Shown piece by piece: positions 32,954 to 41,854 of a stretch of DNA of 64,000 bases. Origin of the DNA: CALITV01 sp964415795 (GTDB taxonomy: Bacteria > UBP6 > UBA1177 > JAKLFG01); assembly GCA_964415795.1 (NCBI GenBank), contig CAYQBN010000012.1:1-64000 (forward strand). Direction: 5' to 3'. The notes below the pieces were generated by a model. That model was not told where the DNA came from, searched no databases, and saw nothing but the letters and a program-made list of their open reading frames with translations. The stretch's first letter is position 1. Each line of letters starts with the position of its first letter. The position numbers and the translations under genes are program-made.

Positions 32954-34742
32954 AGCCGGCGTGAAGCAGTAACAGATGGGTGTTGTAGGTATCCTTGACA
33001 TAGTTGTAGTCGAGGACACCGTTGTCGGCAAGGTCGATCGCCGGATCGTATTTGTAGAAGGTTTCCTGCATCCAGCGCCAGTTGAGACCAACTTGGAAGT
33101 ACTTGGTGACATTGTAGTTCACCATCACCTCGAGACCGAGTACTGAATTCTTCTGGTCCTCGACAAAGGTATACAGGTAGGGCTGTTTGGAGTAGCTGAA
33201 GCGCACCATCGCGTCGAAGTCCCAGAGGTGGGCATAGGGCGCAGCGAAGAAACCATAAGATTGGTAGTATGAATTGCCATAGTAGTTGCCGCTCGCATCT
33301 TCGAGGAAGCGGTAGGAGAACAGGTCGTTCGTCGTCGCGGGGTTCCTATCCTGATCGATCACTTTCTCGGGGTTGAAGAGCTGACGATAGGAATAGTAGA
33401 ACTCGGCCGCCATCCCGAAATCCATGTTCTCATCAAGCGTATATCCGAGATCGGTCCCGAGGGTAAGGAGGATGTTCATCTTATTACGGATGAAATCTTC
33501 AAGGTAAACCGGTGCCCCCTCTTGTCCCGGCACATCATAGAGATACCCGAAGGGTTCTCCCGTAACTGGATCGGTGCGATTGAGCGCCGTCTTGATGATG
33601 CCGTTTGGGTTCTCGGTATCCATATCGTGGTAGGCCGACCCGATGATGAGCGACAATGCGGACGTGGTGTGTAACGCCTCCTTCATTTCGAAACGGACGT
33701 CTATGCCGTGCGCCGGGTCTTGGATGTACTGACCACCGTCAAGCTGCGTCTCGTTGCGCCCGTTGAACAGGAAATAGCGCGCCTTGATGCGCATCGTATC
33801 GGAAAGCGGCACATTGGCCCCAAGCTGGAGGCCGAGATCATTGAAGCCGCCACCGAGATAACGCTCGAAGGCGAGCGGCCGGAAGTAGAACGGGATCTCG
33901 TGATCGTACATCGTGTTCTCGACGCCGAACGGCATACCGAACTTACCGCCTTTGACCTCGATGTAATAACCGCCAATGTTCGGGAAGTGGAACGATATGT
34001 CTTTCACCATGTCCACCACATCGGCAAGGTTGGCGATATCGGGCTTCGATCCGGTGACATTCTTGTCGTACGCATAGTTCGGCGTGATGACGCGGTTCTG
34101 CTTCACGATGCCATCAATGAAGTCAATCGCAAGCCGTACATTGAACGCATCGGTGCCTCCCTTGAGATCGACGACCGCCTGCGGCACCTCGAACTGATAG
34201 CTGTTATGAAGCACATCTCCGCCAAAGAGCGTTATGCCATTTGCCAGTTGCCCCACGAGACTCATAGAAAGGGTGAAATGATCGGGAACCACCGGCTTGG
34301 GAGCAGGCGCAGGAACTGGAGCCGGCTCCGGAGTTTGTTCGACCACCGGAGCAGGTTCGGGCTGGGAAACCGGAGCAGGCGCCGGCGCGGTTACTGGAGC
34401 AGGTTCAGGCATCGGCGCTGGAGCAGGAGCCGGAGCAGGGGCCGGGGCCGGAACAGGAGCAGGAGCCGGGGCTGGAGCAGGGACTGGGGACGGCTTCGGC
34501 GCCGGAGCAGGGGCAGGAGCCGGTTCAGGGGCCGGGGTCGGCGCAGCATTCGGGTTATACTTCTGGAGATACTGCTGGTAGAGCTGCTGGTAGTCGGTGC
34601 CTTCCTCTTTCTTTTCCTCTTTCTTCGGTTCGGCCTTCTTCTCTTCCTTCTTTGCCGGGGCAACCGGGACAAGCGCCGGTTCCTGCGCCACAGCGACCGC
34701 AAAGAAGACCGCGAACATCAAACCTACGAACAGACGCATCAT
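32925..34742 (-). CDS. Outer-membrane beta-barrel protein with Lys/Glu and Pro/Ala-rich linker
   Basis: 605 residues. A signal peptide (LFVGLMFAVFFAVAVAQ) is followed by a Lys/Glu-rich helix (PAKKEEKKAEPKKEEKKEEG), a YQQLYQQYLQKYNPNA stretch and then about 100 residues of Pro-Ala repeats. The rest (residues about 160-605) is rich in alternating aromatic strands ending LLLLHAGFNYDALLVK, like porin or phosphate-selective-porin-type barrels. It could be a porin or structural outer-membrane protein. There are two ATGs (34742, 34739); AGGAGG is better spaced for the second. The linker could span the periplasm or bind the wall; this is inference. Confidence 0.7.
   Translation of the reverse strand: MMRLFVGLMFAVFFAVAVAQEPALVPVAPAKKEEKKAEPKKEEKKEEGTDYQQLYQQYLQKYNPNAAPTPAPEPAPAPAPAPKPSPVPAPAPAPAPVPAPAPAPAPAPAPMPEPAPVTAPAPAPVSQPEPAPVVEQTPEPAPVPAPAPKPVVPDHFTLSMSLVGQLANGITLFGGDVLHNSYQFEVPQAVVDLKGGTDAFNVRLAIDFIDGIVKQNRVITPNYAYDKNVTGSKPDIANLADVVDMVKDISFHFPNIGGYYIEVKGGKFGMPFGVENTMYDHEIPFYFRPLAFERYLGGGFNDLGLQLGANVPLSDTMRIKARYFLFNGRNETQLDGGQYIQDPAHGIDVRFEMKEALHTTSALSLIIGSAYHDMDTENPNGIIKTALNRTDPVTGEPFGYLYDVPGQEGAPVYLEDFIRNKMNILLTLGTDLGYTLDENMDFGMAAEFYYSYRQLFNPEKVIDQDRNPATTNDLFSYRFLEDASGNYYGNSYYQSYGFFAAPYAHLWDFDAMVRFSYSKQPYLYTFVEDQKNSVLGLEVMVNYNVTKYFQVGLNWRWMQETFYKYDPAIDLADNGVLDYNYVKDTYNTHLLLLHAGFNYDALLVK
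34297..34560. repeat. Low-complexity Pro-Ala repeat in the outer-membrane protein gene
   Basis: Simple hexamer-like repeats (GGAGCAGGAGCC and variants on the plus strand) encode about 85 residues of (P-A) with occasional E, V, K and T. Slippage in this stretch would change the linker length in multiples of a few residues. Confidence 0.8.
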
Positions 34743-34788
34743 TTTCCTCCTCTCAGTAATCAACCATATATGCCGGACGATTTAGTGT

Positions 34789-34794
34789 AGTATA
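34789..34794 (-). promoter_or_regulatory. Possible -10 box of the outer-membrane protein gene
   Basis: Minus strand TATACT 47 bases upstream of the start. No good -35 lies at the right distance, so the call is weak. Confidence 0.35.
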
Positions 34795-34842
34795 ACGAAA
34801 AACGAAACACAACATTTTTTGAACGGTTGTTCAATGTTCTTT

Positions 34843-35871
34843 TCACTGCGGGAACAAGGTCTCCTCGTTCGCCTTGATCTCGGCGCAGGTCCAGTTTTCG
34901 GGAATGCGAACCATTTTGAACCAACTGTTAGCGAGGTCCGGCTCGATGGTTTTTTCACTCGTAAGCGCGCTGTTCGAGGCCTCGAGCACCACCTGTTCGC
35001 TCTCCCATACGAGCGACCCCGCGACCGTGTCGTCGTTCTGTATCTCGCCGAACATGCCCACGATGGTGCGTTGGATGGTGTACATCGTGCCGGGGCCATT
35101 GAAGACCATCGGGATATGGCCTATGCAGTCAACCGTCATGCCGGGGTGACCATCCTCATCCTGATCGTAGACACGCGGATCGTTCTTATCGGTGGGAAGC
35201 GGATCAGCATAGGGGTCCACCAAGTCCTTGACTCCATTGAGCGTAAGGACACCCTCTGCGGACACCTCATTCGGTAACCGTCCCGCACCGATCATGAACA
35301 CCCAATCGGTCGGCTTGAGATGAGCGATGTAGTTGTCGCCGATAATGATCTCGACGAGGTCCGATCCGCTGTCTATCGTGATGTCGCAGGTTATGGCGGT
35401 CACATTCGCCGTACCATCGCCGGTGTCGGTCACCGTAGCAAGCGCGTAGGCCGCCGTGGTCGAAACGCTGTGCTGTTCGCCGAGGACCGGGATGGTTGTC
35501 GTGACATTCGAGGTGGTGAAGTTGAGCATCGCCCATGTCCCGGTAAGAGACAAGGCGGGAATATCCTCATCGGGCAGTTCGGTGTCGGGTTGCCCATCAT
35601 CCGTTATCGTTTCATCGGTAACGACCTCATCAGTTATCGCCTCATCGGTCGCCACATCATCGCTCATCGCTTCATCGTTTTGGGCTTCATCAATCAGCGT
35701 CTCATCAGGCTGCGCGGTATCGGTCACCGCTTCGTCGGTCACCACCTCGTCAGTGACCGCGGTATCGGGAACCATCGTTTGATCGTTCTCTGCCTTTTTC
35801 GACCCATCGCTACAGGATAGGGCAAACACGAAACTCGACACGAAGAGAGCCGTCATGCGGAACAAGTTCAT
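34843..35871 (-). CDS. Asp/Glu/Thr-rich lipoprotein of unknown function
   Basis: 342 residues from ATG 35871, with AAGGAGG upstream. The signal LFVSSFVFALSC carries a lipobox. Residues about 25-105 are imperfect TDE[VAI] units (VTDEAVTDTA, ATDEAITDEV) forming an acidic spacer. The remaining about 235 residues look like a single beta-rich domain with no recognised motif, containing DYD-type acidic loops (YDQDEDGHPG). The architecture matches two other lipoproteins in this window. It is a likely surface lipoprotein; partner and ligand are unknown. It is separated from the outer-membrane protein gene by 100 bases. Confidence 0.75.
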   Translation of the reverse strand: MNLFRMTALFVSSFVFALSCSDGSKKAENDQTMVPDTAVTDEVVTDEAVTDTAQPDETLIDEAQNDEAMSDDVATDEAITDEVVTDETITDDGQPDTELPDEDIPALSLTGTWAMLNFTTSNVTTTIPVLGEQHSVSTTAAYALATVTDTGDGTANVTAITCDITIDSGSDLVEIIIGDNYIAHLKPTDWVFMIGAGRLPNEVSAEGVLTLNGVKDLVDPYADPLPTDKNDPRVYDQDEDGHPGMTVDCIGHIPMVFNGPGTMYTIQRTIVGMFGEIQNDDTVAGSLVWESEQVVLEASNSALTSEKTIEPDLANSWFKMVRIPENWTCAEIKANEETLFPQ

Positions 35872-35910
35872 CGTTACCTCCTTCAAACAAAGTATCTGGT
35901 GACCGGCATC

Positions 35911-35938
35911 ATTTTAATTTTCTGCGCAGGAAAGACAA
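35911..35938 (-). promoter_or_regulatory. Predicted promoter of the Asp-rich lipoprotein gene
   Basis: Minus strand TTGTCT (35933-35938), 16 bases and TAAAAT (35911-35916). The -35 lies in a short inverted repeat AGACAA-TTT-TTGTCT (35933-35947) that could be an operator. Confidence 0.45.
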
Positions 35939-35970
35939 TTTTTGTCTGTGGCTTTCTCCCCCTATTCTTC

Positions 35971-35999
35971 TTGACTTCACATCGTCGAACCTTTACGAT
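35971..35999 (+). promoter_or_regulatory. Predicted promoter of the prkA-yeaH-rpe genes
   Basis: TTGACT (35971-35976), 17 bases and TACGAT (35994-35999), 47 bases before the PrkA start. Confidence 0.55.
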
Positions 36000-36046
36000 G
36001 GATTCGTCGCAAGAGAACAATCGGTACGAACACGGAGGAAAAGCCC

Positions 36047-38131
36047 ATGGCCAAGAGAAAAGAAACGAATCCAAGTTCTTCGAACACGCCGCTCTTGCAG
36101 CATCTCAGCGCAGTCCTTTCAGGAGAGCGGCGGTTCGAGAATGTCTTCCAGTCGGTCTCCCGCATGATCCTCGGCGATCCTTCGAAGATAGAGAAAGTAA
36201 CGGTCAATGGCCGTCCCACCTATGATTTCAAGGTGTTCCGTGAAGGAAAAAAACACATCATCGGGATGTTCGACGAGATCAACTCCTTCGTTTCGTTCGT
36301 CAAGGACGCCGCCGAGGGAGGTTCGTCGGCAGAGATGGCGTTCGTACTCATCGGCGAACCGGGGAACGGAAAGACCTTCTTTGTCGATTTTCTGTCGAGT
36401 CTCTATCGTCAATTCCTCATGAAACCAGAGAACCGGCGGTACACTTTCCGATTCGCTGGTTTGGACAAGATCGGCGGCTACGGCAAGATCGAACGCATCG
36501 AGTCGCAGACCTTCGAGGATCCGATGATCCTTCTCATGAATCTGTTCGAAGAAAAGGGAAAGAATCAAGAGTTCCTCACAGAACATGGCGCCAACGATAA
36601 ACAAATAGCGACCTTCTGGAAGAACTACCGACCGCTCGGTGCCTGCACCTACTACATCTGGAACCAGATCCGCGAATACTGCGACGATGACCTCGAGAAG
36701 ATGCTTGATTTCATCGAGGTGGTGCCGGTGCCGGTGAGCGAGTCGCGCGGCGTCATCACTGGCAAATATGCGGCAAAGGACAAAATAACCTCATCAGCGG
36801 TCGATCTCCTCGGCGAAGAGTCCATCACGCGCATCCTTCACCTCGCGAACCCCGACAATCCCTATCGCTTCGACCTGCGCCGCGGCGCTCTGGCGCGCGT
36901 AGCGGGTGGCGGCATCCACTTCGCCGACGAGATATTCAAGAACAAGCGTGACCTCGTGCAGATCTACCTCGGCGTTATCCAAAATCGCACGATAGACATC
37001 GAAGGATTCAAATGGCCGATAGACACCCTCATCATCGCGACCTCTAACAACGCCGAGTTCGCCCGTTTCCTCGAAGAGAAGGAACAGGCTCCCATCGTAG
37101 ACCGATGCCGACTCTGCTACATGTCGCATAATACCAACTTCAAACTTCAGAAAGAGCTCACCTCGTTCGCGGTGGGAAGCATCGAAAAGACCACCTTCAC
37201 CGGACAGGGGTTGCACATAGATCCAAACCTCAACTATGTCCTGTCGGTCTCGGTCATACTTTCGCGCATGCCGCGTTCCGACAAACTCACGCCAGTCGAG
37301 ATGATGAAACTCGCCGCGGGCGAGGTGGCAGGCGAGAAATCGCTCAAGACGCTCGCCGAGGTCATCGCTGAACTCAACACCGATCCCGACATCACCAAGC
37401 GCTTCGGCCAGAAAGGGCTCGGCCATCGCAACCTCGGCCGCGCGATACAGGTGCTCCTCGAGCGCTCCGAGACACAAGAGGGCAAGTGCATGTACGCCGG
37501 CGACGCATTCAAAGCGATCGAGAGCGTCATCCTCGACTATGTGCAGGACGCCAACGACCGAACGAAGTACTTTGAGGACCTCAAGATAGCGCGCGGCCTC
37601 TACCGCGAACAGGTGATGACGGCGATCTTCAACGCCTACATGGACGAACCGAACGCGGTCGAGCGCGATGTCATGAACTATGTCAACATGATCATCGGCA
37701 TAGACGCGAAGAACCTCGGCCCCGACAAACTGTGGACCTACCGCGATCCGCAGACGGGAAAGCTCGTTTCGCTCAAAATAGACGAGACCTTCATCAACAG
37801 CGTCGAGGAGCGGATGGGGCTCAAGACCAAGGAACAGAAACAGTCTTACCGCACCACCATCGCAAAGATCTACGGTCAAAAGGTGGTCAAGGACCCGAAC
37901 TACAACTTCATGGATAACAACGACCTCGTGAAAGCGGTCACCGATGTGCGGCTCAAGTCCGACATCGCCGGTGCCGGTTCGCTCGTCGGCGCGCTCGCCA
38001 ACCGCACCAACGAAGAGAACCAGAAACTCTACAACCGCATGATCGCCACGATGACTGGAAAACTTGGCTACTGCCCCACCTGCGCCCAGAAGACCATCGA
38101 GTACTTCTGCACGCAGGACGACGCAAGTTAA
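36047..38131 (+). CDS. prkA: PrkA family serine protein kinase
   Basis: 694 residues, as usual for PrkA/YeaG. An AAA-type N-terminal domain carries Walker A GEPGNGKTFF (near residue 105) and GGIHFADEIFKN as Walker B; a PrkA C-terminal kinase-like domain ends with a CPTCAQKTIEYFC zinc-like motif. Members are involved in stress and stationary-phase responses, and B. subtilis PrkA has been reported as an AAA-dependent protease as well as a kinase. GGAGG precedes ATG 36047 by 8 bases. It is followed 13 bases later by the DUF444 gene, its regular partner. Confidence 0.93.
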   Translation: MAKRKETNPSSSNTPLLQHLSAVLSGERRFENVFQSVSRMILGDPSKIEKVTVNGRPTYDFKVFREGKKHIIGMFDEINSFVSFVKDAAEGGSSAEMAFVLIGEPGNGKTFFVDFLSSLYRQFLMKPENRRYTFRFAGLDKIGGYGKIERIESQTFEDPMILLMNLFEEKGKNQEFLTEHGANDKQIATFWKNYRPLGACTYYIWNQIREYCDDDLEKMLDFIEVVPVPVSESRGVITGKYAAKDKITSSAVDLLGEESITRILHLANPDNPYRFDLRRGALARVAGGGIHFADEIFKNKRDLVQIYLGVIQNRTIDIEGFKWPIDTLIIATSNNAEFARFLEEKEQAPIVDRCRLCYMSHNTNFKLQKELTSFAVGSIEKTTFTGQGLHIDPNLNYVLSVSVILSRMPRSDKLTPVEMMKLAAGEVAGEKSLKTLAEVIAELNTDPDITKRFGQKGLGHRNLGRAIQVLLERSETQEGKCMYAGDAFKAIESVILDYVQDANDRTKYFEDLKIARGLYREQVMTAIFNAYMDEPNAVERDVMNYVNMIIGIDAKNLGPDKLWTYRDPQTGKLVSLKIDETFINSVEERMGLKTKEQKQSYRTTIAKIYGQKVVKDPNYNFMDNNDLVKAVTDVRLKSDIAGAGSLVGALANRTNEENQKLYNRMIATMTGKLGYCPTCAQKTIEYFCTQDDAS

Positions 38132-38144
38132 CGAAGACAGATAG

Positions 38145-39308
38145 ATGGAACAGCTCTTTCTGAAAACGCTCGACGAACTGCTCGAGCACGACAAACAGCG
38201 CGAGTCCGACGGTTTTCCGCGCCGCATCCGATTGGGACGGCTCACCAAGCCGCTCCCCGGCAAAAAAGCGCAGGTGGTGGTGGTCCCGACGACGACCGAA
38301 CCTAAGTTCTATCACGACGACTCGGTGACCGAGGACGGCGAGGGGAGCCCGACGGGCGGATCAGGCGAAGGCAAGGAGGGCGATGTCCTCGGCGAGGCGC
38401 CCGCCGAGCCGCAGGAGGGCGAGGGTACCGGCGCGGGACAGGGAGAAGGAGGAGAGCACGACCTCACGAGCGAGGCCTACGACCTCGGCAAAGTGCTCAC
38501 CGAGAAGTTCCATCTGCCCAACATCAAGGACAAGGGAAAGAAGCGCGCCTTCAACAAGTACACCTACGATCTCACCGATCGCAACCGCGGGTTCGGACAA
38601 CTGCTCGACAAGAAAGCGACCATCCGCCGCATCGTCGAGACCAACATTCAACTCGGCACCATCTCCCCCGGCGAGCCAATACACCCCGAGAACCTCGTCG
38701 TCGGACCGCGCGATCAGGTCTATCGCATCCTGTCGCCCGAAAAGGATTTCGAGACACAGGCGGTCGTCTTCTTCCTGCGCGACTACTCCGGTTCCATGGA
38801 AGGCCGTCCGACCGAGGTGGTGAGCCTCCAGCACCTCCTCATCTATGCGTGGCTCATGTACCAGTATCAAAACAATGTGCTGACCCGCTTCATTCTCCAC
38901 GACACCGAGGCAAAAGAGGTTCCCGATTTCTATACTTACTACAAATCGAGCGTCTCAGGCGGCACCCGTTGCGCCCCTGCTTTCGAGCTCGTCAACAAGA
39001 TTGTCGAGATCGAGCGGCTCGCTGTTGACTACAACATCTATGTCTTCTACGGCACCGACGGCGACGACTGGGACAGCGCCGGGAAGGAACTCGCCGATGC
39101 GATAGAAAAGACGCTCTCCTTCGCAAATCGCGTCGGCATCACCGTCGCCAAGAGCAATGCCGGCACCGAAACGACCGTCGAGCGGACCATCGAGCGCGCC
39201 GGCCTTCTCAAACAGAAACCGAAACTCATCAAACTCGACTCCTTCGCGGCATCCGACGCCGACGAACCGCGCGTCATCGAAGGGATACGAAAACTGGTAG
39301 GAGAGTAA
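38145..39308 (+). CDS. DUF444 (UPF0229/YeaH) protein with VWA-like domain
   Basis: 387 residues. The N-terminus has QRESDGFPRRIRLGRL-type segments, followed by a Gly/Glu-rich linker (residues about 70-105). The C-terminal half has FLRDYSGSMEG, the D-x-S-G-S metal-adhesion motif of VWA domains, then FYGTDGDDW. YeaH-type proteins occur with PrkA; their activity is unknown. A third partner, SpoVR, is not present next to it. Confidence 0.92.
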   Translation: MEQLFLKTLDELLEHDKQRESDGFPRRIRLGRLTKPLPGKKAQVVVVPTTTEPKFYHDDSVTEDGEGSPTGGSGEGKEGDVLGEAPAEPQEGEGTGAGQGEGGEHDLTSEAYDLGKVLTEKFHLPNIKDKGKKRAFNKYTYDLTDRNRGFGQLLDKKATIRRIVETNIQLGTISPGEPIHPENLVVGPRDQVYRILSPEKDFETQAVVFFLRDYSGSMEGRPTEVVSLQHLLIYAWLMYQYQNNVLTRFILHDTEAKEVPDFYTYYKSSVSGGTRCAPAFELVNKIVEIERLAVDYNIYVFYGTDGDDWDSAGKELADAIEKTLSFANRVGITVAKSNAGTETTVERTIERAGLLKQKPKLIKLDSFAASDADEPRVIEGIRKLVGE

Positions 39309-39313
39309 CCGTC

Positions 39314-39967
39314 ATGGTCAAGATAGCGCCCTCGATACTGTCGGCCGATTTCACGCGCCTTGCCGAGGAGATACGCTCCATCGAGGAGAGCGGCGCCGAC
39401 ATCGTCCATCTCGACATCATGGATGGCCACTTCGTCCCAAACATCACCTTCGGTCCCTTCATCGTGAAACAGATACGGGACCTTACGAAACTTCCGCTCG
39501 ACGCCCACCTCATGATCGAGAACCCCGGGCAGTACCTGCAGGCGTTCCGCGACGCCGGAAGCGACTGGATAACGGTCCATGTCGAGACCGAACGGCACCT
39601 GCACCGGACGCTTCAGCAGATAAAGGCGCTCGGCGCGAAGGTGGGCGTTTCGCTCAACCCGCACACTGGCCTCGACTGGATGGCCTCGGTCGCCGACCTC
39701 ATGGACCTCGTGCTCGTGATGACGGTCAACCCCGGGTTCGGTGCGCAGAAGTACATTCCGGCGGCCGGGAAGAAGATCGCCGACATCGCCGCGTTTCGCA
39801 AGAAGCACGGACTTTCGTTCGACATCTCGGTGGACGGCGGGATAAACACCGAGACGGCCCATGAGGTCGTCTCTCTCGGGGCTGACATTCTGGTGACGGG
39901 AAATGCATTCTTCTCACTGTCGTCCGGAGACCGCAGAGACCTTGTGAAAAAACTCAAAAGCCTCTAA
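39314..39967 (+). CDS. rpe: Ribulose-phosphate 3-epimerase
   Basis: 217 residues, typical length. IAPSILSADFTRLAEEI, VHLDIMDGHFVPNITFGP, DAHLMIENP, MTVNPGFGAQKYI and SVDGGINTET are the conserved segments holding the catalytic Asp and metal-binding His/Asp residues. It interconverts ribulose 5-phosphate and xylulose 5-phosphate. It starts 5 bases after the DUF444 gene, an unusual partner; co-transcription is likely. The stop interlocks with the opposing small gene. Confidence 0.97.
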   Translation: MVKIAPSILSADFTRLAEEIRSIEESGADIVHLDIMDGHFVPNITFGPFIVKQIRDLTKLPLDAHLMIENPGQYLQAFRDAGSDWITVHVETERHLHRTLQQIKALGAKVGVSLNPHTGLDWMASVADLMDLVLVMTVNPGFGAQKYIPAAGKKIADIAAFRKKHGLSFDISVDGGINTETAHEVVSLGADILVTGNAFFSLSSGDRRDLVKKLKSL

Positions 39968-40203
39968 GGCAGAAACGGCGCGAACAATCCAAGAAAAGCC
40001 GCGACCGGGTCCTCGGTACGCGACACGACCGATATTACGAGCATAAGGAGCACCATTAAGAGAAAGACGAAGGCGCGGAGTTCGTCACCGGCGGTGAAAC
40101 GCCGGCGCCGTTTGGGCGCGACCGCCTGAAGACGCAACTGGGTTGCGACGCGAGGTGCCGCCGCCGTCACCGGTTCGATCGGTATCTTATCCTTCTCTGC
40201 CAT
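39964..40203 (-). CDS. Small single-pass membrane protein
   Basis: 79 residues: a basic patch (PKRRRRFTAGDEL), then one hydrophobic segment (FVFLLMVLLMLVISVV) and a short tail ending in AAFLGLFAPFLP. No family is recognised. Its first 17 bases overlap the end of pyrG and its stop interlocks with rpe (CTAA), so translation could depend on pyrG. Confidence 0.6.
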   Translation of the reverse strand: MAEKDKIPIEPVTAAAPRVATQLRLQAVAPKRRRRFTAGDELRAFVFLLMVLLMLVISVVSRTEDPVAAFLGLFAPFLP

Positions 40204-41809
40204 GACGCTTCCCGTTTTCTACCGCCGCAGCGATGAAGGCGGCGAACAGCGGATGCGGGGCGAACGGCTTCGACTTGAACTCGGGATGGAACTGACAACC
40301 GAGGAACCACGGGTGTCCCGGTAGTTCTATCATCTCGACCAATCCCGTCTCCTTGTCGCGCCCCGTTATCCGAAGCCCCTTCGCGGTCAGATCCTTTTCA
40401 AAACGGGGATTGAACTCGAGCCGGTGACGATGCCGCTCACTGATAATACGGCTCTTGTAGGCGGCATAAGCGAGCGATCCCTCTTCGACGGCGCAGGTGT
40501 AGGCACCAAGTCGCATGGTGCCGCCGAGCGCGCGGATCCCTTTCTGCCCCTCCATGAGGTCAATAACCGGGAAAGGCGTCTCTTTATCGAACTCGGTAGA
40601 GTGTGCTCTCTCCATGCCGCACACATGGCGCGCGAACTCGATAGTGGCGATCTGCATGCCGAGACAGATGCCGAAATAGGGGATCCCGTTCTCGCGTGCA
40701 TAGCGGGCCGCCATGATTTTTCCCTCGATACCGCGTTGGCCGAACCCCCCCGGGACGAGGATGCCGTCGCAGGCACTCAGCTCCGTGATGGGCGTTTCGC
40801 CGCGTTCGAGTTTCTCGGAATCCACATACACGAGCTCCACACGGTAACTGTTCTCGATGCCGCCGTGGTGCAGTGCCTCATTGAGTGATTTGTAGGACTC
40901 CTTGAGGTTGACATACTTGCCGACCACCGCGATGCGTACCGTTCCCTTCGGATTGTTGATCCGCTCGCAGATGGTCTCCCACTTCTTGAGCCCCGCCGAC
41001 CGCGACCAGATGTTGAGGTACTTCGCGATGATATCGTCGACGCCCTGTCGCGCATAGACGAGCGGCAGTTCGTAGATGTTCTTCACATCGACCGCCGAGA
41101 AGACCGCCTCCTTTTTCACATTGGTGAAGAGCGCGATCTTCTCGCGTATCTCGTCGCTGAGCTCGGTCTCGCACCGGCATAGCAGGATGTCGGGCTGGAT
41201 GCCGATGGCACGCAACTCCTTGACGCTGTGCTGGGTCGGCTTCGTCTTGAACTCGCCCGCCGCCTTGATGTAGGGAACGAGCGTGAGATGGACGTAGAGC
41301 ACATTCTCCTTGCCGACATCGTAAGCGAACTGGCGGATCGCCTCGAGGAACGGTTGCCCCTCTATGTCGCCGACGGTACCGCCGATCTCTACCTGTATGA
41401 TGTCAGCCGTATCGGAAAGAAGCGATATCTTGCTCTTTATCTCGTTGGTGATGTGTGGGATGACCTGCACTGTCTTGCCAAGGTATTCACCACGGCGTTC
41501 CTTTTGGATGACGGCGTCGTAGATCTGCCCCGTCGTATAGTTATTGTTGCGACCGACGGTGATGTTACAGAACCGCTCATAGTGACCGAGGTCGAGGTCG
41601 GTCTCAGCCCCGTCGTCGGTCACAAAGACCTCCCCGTGCTGGAACGGGCTCATCGTTCCGGGGTCGACATTGAGATAGGGATCGAACTTGAGCAGATTGA
41701 CCTTGATGCCACGCGCCTCGAGAAGTGCCCCTATCGTGGTGGAGGCGATTCCTTTCCCGAGGGAACTGACGACGCCGCCGGTAATAAAAATGTACTTCGT
41801 GCGCTTCAT
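40187..41809 (-). CDS. pyrG: CTP synthase
   Basis: 540 residues. The synthetase domain starts YIFITGGVVSSLGKGI and carries KFDPYLNVDPGTMSP. The glutaminase domain includes VPGGFGQRGIEGK and GICLGMQ (nucleophile Cys), and the end holds LGCQFHPEFKSKP (catalytic His and Glu). The enzyme makes CTP from UTP with ammonia from glutamine. It lies 45 bases after pgk and may be transcribed from the pgk promoter. Confidence 0.98.
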   Translation of the reverse strand: MKRTKYIFITGGVVSSLGKGIASTTIGALLEARGIKVNLLKFDPYLNVDPGTMSPFQHGEVFVTDDGAETDLDLGHYERFCNITVGRNNNYTTGQIYDAVIQKERRGEYLGKTVQVIPHITNEIKSKISLLSDTADIIQVEIGGTVGDIEGQPFLEAIRQFAYDVGKENVLYVHLTLVPYIKAAGEFKTKPTQHSVKELRAIGIQPDILLCRCETELSDEIREKIALFTNVKKEAVFSAVDVKNIYELPLVYARQGVDDIIAKYLNIWSRSAGLKKWETICERINNPKGTVRIAVVGKYVNLKESYKSLNEALHHGGIENSYRVELVYVDSEKLERGETPITELSACDGILVPGGFGQRGIEGKIMAARYARENGIPYFGICLGMQIATIEFARHVCGMERAHSTEFDKETPFPVIDLMEGQKGIRALGGTMRLGAYTCAVEEGSLAYAAYKSRIISERHRHRLEFNPRFEKDLTAKGLRITGRDKETGLVEMIELPGHPWFLGCQFHPEFKSKPFAPHPLFAAFIAAAVENGKRHGREG

Positions 41810-41854
41810 GCCGTTGATGTCCTCTTCGATGTCTTCGATTTTGTTCTTTTTCTG

